NCBI GenBank assembly: GCA_050258415.1
Contig: JBLMYS010000121.1
Coordinates: forward strand, 1 to 11,358
From: JAAXKN01 sp050258415
GTDB lineage: Bacteria; Bacteroidota; Ignavibacteria; Ignavibacteriales; SURF-24
DNA: 11,358 bases
Direction: 5' to 3'
Program-made: the position numbers and the translations under genes
Part shown: in pieces, positions 5,950 to 11,358 of the stretch
How positions within the stretch are numbered: the stretch's first letter is position 1
Layout of the letters: each line of letters starts with the position of its first letter
The notes under the pieces: model-generated
Databases searched by the model: none
The model's input: only the letters and a program-made list of their open reading frames with translations
Told to the model about the DNA's origin: nothing

Positions 5950-7111
5950 GAAAGTTTATTTTGATAACGCGGCTACTACTCCTATCCATCCCAACGTGCT
6001 GGATAAAATGCTCCCTTACTTAAGTGAGCACTTCGGAAACCCGTCATCCATTCATGAAGCAGGCAGGAAAGTAAGAGTTGCAATTGAAGAGGCAAGGGAA
6101 ACTCTTGCGGGCTTCATAAACGCCGATCCTTCAGAGGTCTATTTTGTAAGCGGAGGAACTGAGGCAAATAACTTCCCCTTATTCGGTATTTCCAAAACAG
6201 AGCTTGGCGAAACGGGAAAGAAGCATATTGTTTCTTCAAAAGCCGAGCACCACTGCGTGCTGGAATCTTTGGAAGAACTCAGTCGCCAGGGTTTTGAGAC
6301 CAGCCTTGTAAATGTCCGAATTGACAGCTCCGTAAAGATAGAAGAAGTAAAAGAATTTTTAAGTTCAGACAGAACTTCACTTCTTTCAGTTATTCATGCC
6401 AATAATGAGACCGGAACATTTAACGATATTAAGACTCTTTCCGGACTTGCTCACATGAGTAACGCCTATTTTCACAGCGATTGCGTGCAGTCTTTCGGGA
6501 AGGTGCCAATTGACGTTAAGGCTTTGGGAGTGGACTCCTTATCGTTTTCATCCCATAAAATTAACGGGCCCAAAGGCTCCGGGGCAGTTTATGTAAAAAG
6601 CGGCACTCCACTCTCACCTTTGATTTTCGGAGGCTCACAGGAGCGCAACAGGCGCGGCGGAACTGAGAACCCTGCAGCCATAATAGGTTTTGCTGAGGCA
6701 GTTAAAATTGCCTCACGAAATATGCAGAGTAACTTTGAGCACGTAAAAAGCTTAAGGGATCTTTTTATTAAAGGGGTTCATTCTATTGATCCTGAGGGAA
6801 TCGAGGTCAACGGTGGAAATAACGTAATACCCCACGTCTTAAGCATTACATTCAAAAGTGAGCATTATAATTCAGATGCCGAGGCTATGCTGATATACCT
6901 TGATATCAACGGCGTTGCAGCTTCAAACGGGGCTGCCTGCACCTCAGGAACGCTTAAGCCCTCACACGTGATATTAAGTATGGGTAAGAAGCTTGAAGAC
7001 GCGCGCGGCACACTCCGTTTTTCATTCGGCTCACAAAATACGCCGGAAGAGGTTGAATACGTGCTGGAAATATTAAATAAAATGTCACAAAAATTCAGAA
7101 AGAACGGCTAG
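5942..7111 (+). CDS. Cysteine desulfurase, NifS/IscS family
   Basis: This pyridoxal-phosphate enzyme takes sulfur from cysteine as a persulfide and supplies iron-sulfur cluster assembly and other thiocofactors. The 389 residues open with VYFDNAATTP (5-14) and FGNPSS (31-36). Others are GGTEANN (71-77), AEHHC with the PLP-stacking histidine (101-105), HANNETG (152-158), and HSDCVQ (178-183) with D180 and Q183. The PLP lysine is K206 in SSHKINGPKG, and the catalytic cysteine is C333 in AACTSGTLKPSH. I use the TTG at 5942-5944 because the conserved N-terminus begins four residues later, and AAAGGA (5927-5932) lies nine nt upstream. The start lies inside the last codons of coaX, indicating translational coupling. 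Whether it acts as IscS, NifS or in tRNA thiolation cannot be told, since no scaffold gene (iscU/sufU, mnmA) is adjacent within the window. Confidence 0.95.
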   Translation: MVKKVYFDNAATTPIHPNVLDKMLPYLSEHFGNPSSIHEAGRKVRVAIEEARETLAGFINADPSEVYFVSGGTEANNFPLFGISKTELGETGKKHIVSSKAEHHCVLESLEELSRQGFETSLVNVRIDSSVKIEEVKEFLSSDRTSLLSVIHANNETGTFNDIKTLSGLAHMSNAYFHSDCVQSFGKVPIDVKALGVDSLSFSSHKINGPKGSGAVYVKSGTPLSPLIFGGSQERNRRGGTENPAAIIGFAEAVKIASRNMQSNFEHVKSLRDLFIKGVHSIDPEGIEVNGGNNVIPHVLSITFKSEHYNSDAEAMLIYLDINGVAASNGAACTSGTLKPSHVILSMGKKLEDARGTLRFSFGSQNTPEEVEYVLEILNKMSQKFRKNG

Positions 7112-7116
7112 TATAT

Positions 7117-7152
7117 AAAAAAGCCGGATCTTATTTAGCCATAAAATCCGGC
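7117..7152 (-). terminator. Rho-independent terminator of the leftward rfbB unit
   Basis: GCCGGAT (7123-7129) and ATCCGGC (7146-7152) form a perfect 7-bp stem with a 16-nt loop. Read leftward, six T follow (plus-strand A 7117-7122). The element lies about 70 bp after the rfbB stop and only 5 bp beyond the convergent cysteine-desulfurase stop. The same hairpin could slow rightward transcription, but there is no T-run on that side. Confidence 0.8.
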
Positions 7153-7164
7153 CTCAAAATTCAT

Positions 7165-7220
7165 AACTTAAAACTCAAAACTTAAAACTCAAAACTTAAA
7201 ACTCAAAACTCAAAACTAAC
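7165..7220. repeat. Heptanucleotide tandem repeat AACT(T/C)AA
   Basis: Seven consecutive 7-bp units run from 7165 to 7213 in the order AACTTAA, AACTCAA, AACTTAA, AACTCAA, AACTTAA, AACTCAA, AACTCAA. A degenerate eighth unit, AACTAAC, follows at 7214-7220. The units alternate T/C at position 5 for three rounds, making a 14-bp higher-order unit. The array fills the gap between the rfbB stop codon and its terminator, so it is transcribed into that gene's 3' UTR as TTGAGTT/TTAAGTT units. Confidence 0.95.
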
Positions 7221-7223
7221 TCC

Positions 7224-8237
7224 TTACCTGTTTGAATAAAGACTTTCGTAGTATTTCTGGTACTCGCCGGAGATGATCCTCTTCCACCACTCTTCGTTTT
7301 CTTTATACCACTCAATAGTCTTGCAAATCGCCTCATCAAACATGAATGATGGCTTCCAGCCAAGCTCCGACCTGATCTTCGAAGAATCTATTGCGTAACG
7401 CCTGTCGTGACCCGGGCGGTCCTTAACGTATTCGATCAGTTCATCCCCTTTTCCAAGATTTTTTAATATGAGCTTTACGATCTCAATATTTGTCATCTCC
7501 TGGCTTGCCCCGATATTATAAACTTCACCAACTCTCCCCTTTTCAAAAACGAGGTCAATTGCCTTATTATGATCGATTACATAAATCCAGTCCCTCACGT
7601 TCAAGCCGTCGCCATAGACCGGGAGTTTTCTGTTGTTCATGCAGTTAATTATCATAAGAGGGATAAGTTTTTCAGGAAACTGGTAAGGCCCGTAATTATT
7701 TGAACATCTTGTAACTACAACCGGAAGCCCGTATGTATGGTAAAATGACATAACCATCATATCGGCAGAAGCCTTGCTTGATGAATAGGGGCTGTTTGGT
7801 GAAAGAGGTGTTGTCTCTGTAAATAGCCCCTCTTTACCCAGGCTGCCGTAGACTTCATCGGTTGAAACCTGAAGGAATTTTTCCACCTGGTGTCTTCTTG
7901 AAGCTTCCAGGAGAACGTTTGTACCTATAACGTTTGTCCTGAAGAACACTTCAGAACCCAGTATGCTCCTGTCCACGTGGCTTTCGGCGGCAAAGTTAAT
8001 GACGTGCTTTATGGAGTACTTCTGAAAAAGATAATCCACCAGTTCGGAATTTGTGATGTCTCCTTTAACAAAGTGATAATTGGTTTTATTTTCAGATTCC
8101 TTCAGGTTCTCAAGATTCCCGGCATAAGTAAGCTTATCCAGATTAATGATATTATAATCATCCCTTTCGCCCAGAATATGATTGATGAAATTGCTGCCGA
8201 TAAATCCGGCGCCGCCCGTAACCAAAATGTTTTTCAT
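7224..8237 (-). CDS. rfbB: dTDP-glucose 4,6-dehydratase
   Basis: This converts dTDP-D-glucose to dTDP-4-keto-6-deoxy-D-glucose using tightly bound NAD+. It is the second step towards dTDP-rhamnose and other deoxysugars of surface polysaccharide. The 337 residues are typical for the extended short-chain dehydrogenase family. They show the NAD motif TGGAGFIGSNF (7-17), LDKLTYAGN (33-41), AAESHVDRSI (83-92), catalytic STDEVYG (125-131, with T126, D127 and E128), YSSSK (Y151, K155), RCSNNYGP, GDGLNVRDWIYV and DRPGHDRRYAID. The start at 8237 follows the preceding gene by 10 nt with only a weak AAAGAAAT site, so coupling to the upstream gene is likely. The partner genes rfbA, rfbC and rfbD are not in the window. 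Other NDP-sugar 4,6-dehydratases are the main alternative, but the motif set fits RmlB/RfbB best. Confidence 0.94.
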   Translation of the reverse strand: MKNILVTGGAGFIGSNFINHILGERDDYNIINLDKLTYAGNLENLKESENKTNYHFVKGDITNSELVDYLFQKYSIKHVINFAAESHVDRSILGSEVFFRTNVIGTNVLLEASRRHQVEKFLQVSTDEVYGSLGKEGLFTETTPLSPNSPYSSSKASADMMVMSFYHTYGLPVVVTRCSNNYGPYQFPEKLIPLMIINCMNNRKLPVYGDGLNVRDWIYVIDHNKAIDLVFEKGRVGEVYNIGASQEMTNIEIVKLILKNLGKGDELIEYVKDRPGHDRRYAIDSSKIRSELGWKPSFMFDEAICKTIEWYKENEEWWKRIISGEYQKYYESLYSNR

Positions 8238-8247
8238 AAATATTTCT

Positions 8248-8979
8248 TTAATAATTAAAAAATCCTATAAATATTCCGGCCTGGATAAAAAGCGAGTTGC
8301 TATTAAGATCACCAGGCACATTTGTCAACTCCAGTCCGTTATCCGCCTGCCAGTTATTCCCCAGGGCCAGATTATAGCCCGCGCCAAGCCTGAAGGCAAA
8401 AAAGCGGTAGAACGGTATATCCACGTTTAATGTGGGAGACAGGAGAAAGTATTTATTGGAGATTGTCCTGTGCTTTGCCTGTGGGTACAGAAAAAAAGCG
8501 TCAGTCCATGCATCATCCCAGCTTTCCTGCCCGGTGTTTTGATACAGGTCCACAGAACTGCCTCCCCATCCCAGAATCACTCCTGCCGAGACGGCAACGG
8601 CTTTAATAAAGGGCATAGTGTATTCAATCGTAAAGCCTCCCATACCGAGCGAATAGTCGGCTTCGCGTCTGAGGCCGTTAACAACAGCTGTGTTTTTTAC
8701 AGAGCCTCCCATTCCCATGCCGCCTATTCTTATGTTTTTAATAATAGCAATGGAAATGAAGCCTGTTCCCCCCTGGGCAAAGAAACCTGAAGCAGGAAAT
8801 TTACCCACACCAAAGGCTTCCACTTTCTGGTTAATGACTGTCATGTCAGGCTTAAACCAGCCCGGAGTGTAGCCGCCGCCGGCAGCAAATTTTGCGTCCC
8901 AGGCGGTTTCATCCTGAGAAAAAACCTTCATCGAGGTTAACAATAGAACTATTACTATGGGAAATATGCGCTTAATCAT
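8248..8979 (-). CDS. Exported outer-membrane beta-barrel-like protein, function unknown
   Basis: This encodes 243 residues. The N-terminus (MIKRIFPIVIVLLLTSMKVFS) is a clear signal peptide with likely cleavage before Gln22 (QDETAWDAKF). The mature protein is rich in glycine, aromatic residues and alternating strands (AAGGGYTPGWF, IRIGGMGMGGSV, YSLGMGGFTIEYTMPF, FRLGAGYNLALG). It ends GIFIGFFNY, a terminal aromatic as in the beta-signal recognised by the BAM complex. I recognise no specific family. The upstream region (CCGGGCTATTAAA) has no good ribosome binding site, so the start rests on the signal peptide. It probably shares a transcript with rfbB, 10 nt downstream, and is divergent from the TonB-dependent receptor gene. 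Nothing in it indicates a role in sugar metabolism. Confidence 0.75.
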   Translation of the reverse strand: MIKRIFPIVIVLLLTSMKVFSQDETAWDAKFAAGGGYTPGWFKPDMTVINQKVEAFGVGKFPASGFFAQGGTGFISIAIIKNIRIGGMGMGGSVKNTAVVNGLRREADYSLGMGGFTIEYTMPFIKAVAVSAGVILGWGGSSVDLYQNTGQESWDDAWTDAFFLYPQAKHRTISNKYFLLSPTLNVDIPFYRFFAFRLGAGYNLALGNNWQADNGLELTNVPGDLNSNSLFIQAGIFIGFFNY

Positions 8980-9164
8980 TTTAATAGCCCGGAAAATGTT
9001 GTAAAATTAAGAAAGTATGGAATAAAACAAAATAATAAAAATTCCAGATTTGTTAAAATTGTCCCCTCCTTGTAGGAAATAAATATCGACTTTGTTTTTG
9101 AGGGTAAAAGTAGTATATCATAATTATAAGGAGTTGTGCCGTCTGATTTTTTGAACTTGATCTA

Positions 9165-9193
9165 TTGACAAACATAAAATATCTTTTTAGAAC
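9165..9193 (+). promoter_or_regulatory. Candidate sigma-70-like promoter of the receptor gene
   Basis: TTGACA (9165-9170) is followed after 17 nt by TAGAAC (9188-9193), four of six matches to TATAAT. A start near 9200 would give a leader of about 60 nt. The -10 is imperfect. Elsewhere in the 8980-9258 divergent gap I see AT-rich sequence and short palindromes (TTGATCAA at 9219-9226) but no other firm signal. Confidence 0.4.
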
Positions 9194-9258
9194 CTGAGAG
9201 GAAGTACGATAGTAGTATTTGATCAATTGCAAAACTTCAAAATGAGATGGAGAAAAAA

Positions 9259-11358
9259 ATGAAACGGATAATACTTGTGTTATTATTAATTGCTGCGGCA
9301 TCCGTAAGGCTATCTGCTCAGGTATCAACTGCGCAGATAAGCGGACACGTATTCGATGAAAATAAGGCCCCTTTACCTGGTGTAACCATTGTTCTTTTTA
9401 GCCCTGCCACTAACCGTACGACAGGAACAATGACCAATGAAAGAGGCATTTACAACTTAGTTGGAATTCAGCCTGGAAGATATCAGCTTTCAGCTACATT
9501 TATAGGCTACCATAAAACTACTTCAAACATTCAGCTTACTGTGGGGCAAAATGCAGTCTACAACTTCAATATGGTTCCCTCCTCAGTTCAGTTAGCTCAG
9601 GTGGAGGTTATCTCAAATGCTCCTAAATTTGAACTTTCCAAGAGCGATATTTCAACTACTGTAAGGGCAGAGCAGATCATGCAGCTGCCTACCGAATCAC
9701 GTAACGTGCTCAACCTTGCGGGATTGTCGCCGGGCGTGAAGTCATACTCACCTGTCGGAGGTCAGACGCTTCCTTCTGCTGGTGCAGTATCTTCTTATAA
9801 CTTCCTGAACCTTTATGTTAATGGTGTTGAATGGAAAAGCCTTTACAACGGAAATATCGTAGGCCTGGGGCAGACCGGAAGTCCACTGGCTCAGGACGCC
9901 ATTCAGGAGTTTAAGGTCATCTTAAACGCCTATGACGCCGAATATACAAGAGGCGGATCGTTTATCATTTCCGCAATAACCAAACGCGGCAGCAACGACT
10001 TCCACCTTACAACTTTCGGAAACTTCCAGAACAAGTCCTTCCTGGCGCGCGGACCTTTCCAGACGACTGTGCCCGACTATAACCGCCAGCAGGCAGGAAT
10101 TTCTGTATCCGGCCCGATCGTAAAAGACAAGACATTTTATTCACTGACCTATGAACTGCAGAACATTAATAACTTTATTGACGTTATTCCGGGACAACCT
10201 AAATTTAATCCTACAATCTGGCAGAGCTACGCCGGAACGTTCAAGTCGCCAAGAGTAAACCACATCGGCTCAGTCGCACTTACACATTACCTTGACCAGG
10301 ATAATGTTCTTGACCTGAACTGGAACACCCGCTACACCGATGCCAAATTCTACTTCGGAGGCAACGTGGCCTACCAGGCAGGCCTCCACGGAACCTATAA
10401 GGTTAACGATCTTTCTTTAAGACATACTCACATGTTTAGTCAGAACGTCATGAATGAACTTACTATCAGGTACCTGGCCTGGAGGCATAATGAACCAACA
10501 ATGTCCTCGGGACCCGCATACATCTATCCCAGCATTCAGCTTGGACGAGGCGACTTCCCTATACAGTTAAGTGAAGACCACTATGGGCTTATTGACCGCT
10601 TTACATTCATGACCGGCCCCCACGTCTTTAAGGCGGGAATTGAAGTAGAAAACCTTCGTGCCGCTCCATGGTTCCCCTATTATGCTCAGGGACAGTTTAA
10701 CTTTACAACCGATACGAGCAAACTTCCCTATCAGGCCTTGGTCGGCATAGGAACAAATAACCCCAACTCAACAGATGAGGCAAGAGGAAAAACAAGCGGC
10801 TGGGCTCTCGGAGCCTTCATACAGGACAAGTGGGTGGTCTCCGACCGCCTCAGCATCAACTACGGCCTGCGCTGGGATGGTGAGATAAATATGCTCAACA
10901 ACGATTATACGGTTCCCTGGGTTAAAGACACTGCAATTGTAAACCATGTTCCTGCCAATTACCTCAACCGCGGCAACCGCAAGAATACGCTTAACAATTT
11001 CAGCCCGCGCTTCAGCTTTAACTACGACCTCTTCGGCAATAACCTGACCTTCTTACGCGGCGGCGCTGGACTTTTCTACGACAGAACAGTAGGCTACTTA
11101 GGATACTTTGAATGGCTCTATTCCAACTGGAAAATCTATACAATCCAGAACCCGGGCACTACTGACGTCAACGCGCTTAAGCAGCAGATCTTAAGCGGAA
11201 AAGGCACTGCAAAACCGGACCTTTACCTGGTTGACATAAATATGGATGTCCCCAGAATCTTCAACTGGTCCGTCGGCTTCAGCCATCAGCTGAGCGAAAA
11301 CTTCGCCATATCAGCCGACTACGTATGGAAACATTACGACCGTATTTATAAGTCGTAT
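9259..11358 (+). CDS. TonB-dependent receptor, Oar-like, with N-terminal carboxypeptidase-regulatory-like domain (3' end outside window)
   Basis: The frame is open for 700 codons and runs off the window. The start at 9259-9261 is chosen because GGAG (9249-9252) lies six nt upstream. An in-frame ATG at 9247 would overlap that site. The signal peptide MKRIILVLLLIAAASVRLSA is followed by Gln21. Residues about 24-112 form a carboxypeptidase-regulatory-like beta-sandwich (ISGHVFDENKAPLPGVTIVL, NERGIYNLVGIQPGRYQLSA). A plug domain follows at about 118-250 (VEVISN, IMQLPTESRNVLNLAGLSPGV, AIQEFKVILNAYDAEYTRGG). Then comes a large barrel rich in aromatic strands (FGNFQNKSFLARGPF, GPIVKDKTFYSLTYE, INYGLRWDGE, FSPRFSFNYDL). 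This layout is that of Oar/TonB-dependent-receptor-like outer-membrane proteins, which import or display large ligands using TonB energy. The substrate cannot be told. No SusD-like partner is seen, and about a third of the protein may lie downstream. Confidence 0.93.
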   Translation, partial: MKRIILVLLLIAAASVRLSAQVSTAQISGHVFDENKAPLPGVTIVLFSPATNRTTGTMTNERGIYNLVGIQPGRYQLSATFIGYHKTTSNIQLTVGQNAVYNFNMVPSSVQLAQVEVISNAPKFELSKSDISTTVRAEQIMQLPTESRNVLNLAGLSPGVKSYSPVGGQTLPSAGAVSSYNFLNLYVNGVEWKSLYNGNIVGLGQTGSPLAQDAIQEFKVILNAYDAEYTRGGSFIISAITKRGSNDFHLTTFGNFQNKSFLARGPFQTTVPDYNRQQAGISVSGPIVKDKTFYSLTYELQNINNFIDVIPGQPKFNPTIWQSYAGTFKSPRVNHIGSVALTHYLDQDNVLDLNWNTRYTDAKFYFGGNVAYQAGLHGTYKVNDLSLRHTHMFSQNVMNELTIRYLAWRHNEPTMSSGPAYIYPSIQLGRGDFPIQLSEDHYGLIDRFTFMTGPHVFKAGIEVENLRAAPWFPYYAQGQFNFTTDTSKLPYQALVGIGTNNPNSTDEARGKTSGWALGAFIQDKWVVSDRLSINYGLRWDGEINMLNNDYTVPWVKDTAIVNHVPANYLNRGNRKNTLNNFSPRFSFNYDLFGNNLTFLRGGAGLFYDRTVGYLGYFEWLYSNWKIYTIQNPGTTDVNALKQQILSGKGTAKPDLYLVDINMDVPRIFNWSVGFSHQLSENFAISADYVWKHYDRIYKSY

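Noticed and set aside
9055..9075. Strong leftward ribosome-binding-site-like AAGGAGGGGAC
   Set aside because: No ATG, GTG or TTG follows at a usable distance, so no small gene can be supported.

Overview
The window looks like chromosomal DNA from a Gram-negative member of the FCB superphylum (Bacteroidota, Chlorobiota or Ignavibacteriota). The clues are three exported outer-membrane-type proteins, a large TonB-dependent receptor of the Oar-like type with an N-terminal carboxypeptidase-regulatory-like domain, and a DnaK with an acidic/lysine-rich tail ending in a YEVVDEEEK-type motif. Many genes have purine-rich GGAGG-type ribosome binding sites, and TTG starts are used twice. Assignment to Ignavibacteriota in particular is an inference from the overall character of the sequence. 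No mobile element, CRISPR array, tRNA or rRNA was found.

Left part (1-1117): the first 40 codons of a leftward gene for an exported or membrane-anchored protein cut by the window edge, an intergenic hairpin, and a leftward gene for a small outer-membrane beta-barrel-like protein.

Chaperone island (1072-4403), all leftward: a small heat shock protein gene (4134), dnaK (3613) and a second small heat shock protein gene (1516). Strong intrinsic terminators follow dnaK and the second hsp20, so there are at least two transcription units. The first, hsp20-dnaK, has a large stem-loop between its genes. It starts from a region holding a sigma-54-like -24/-12 element and, about 100-150 bp upstream of the predicted start, a cluster of TGACA half-sites. 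No grpE, dnaJ or CIRCE operator is present. This possible enhancer-dependent control of a DnaK/sHSP operon is the most interesting signal in the window.

Cofactor operon (4404-7111), rightward: a biotin-protein ligase without a DNA-binding domain (TTG start), type III pantothenate kinase (coaX, 1-nt gap) and a NifS/IscS-type cysteine desulfurase (TTG start, 8-nt overlap). The tight spacing implies one mRNA with translational coupling, linking biotin attachment, coenzyme A synthesis and sulfur mobilisation.

Convergent region (7112-8979), leftward: a signal-peptide-bearing outer-membrane protein followed after 10 nt by a dTDP-glucose 4,6-dehydratase gene. The latter's 3' UTR carries a heptanucleotide tandem repeat and then an intrinsic terminator.

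Right part (8980-11358): a divergent promoter region and the first 700 codons of the Oar-like TonB-dependent receptor, which runs off the window end with no stop.
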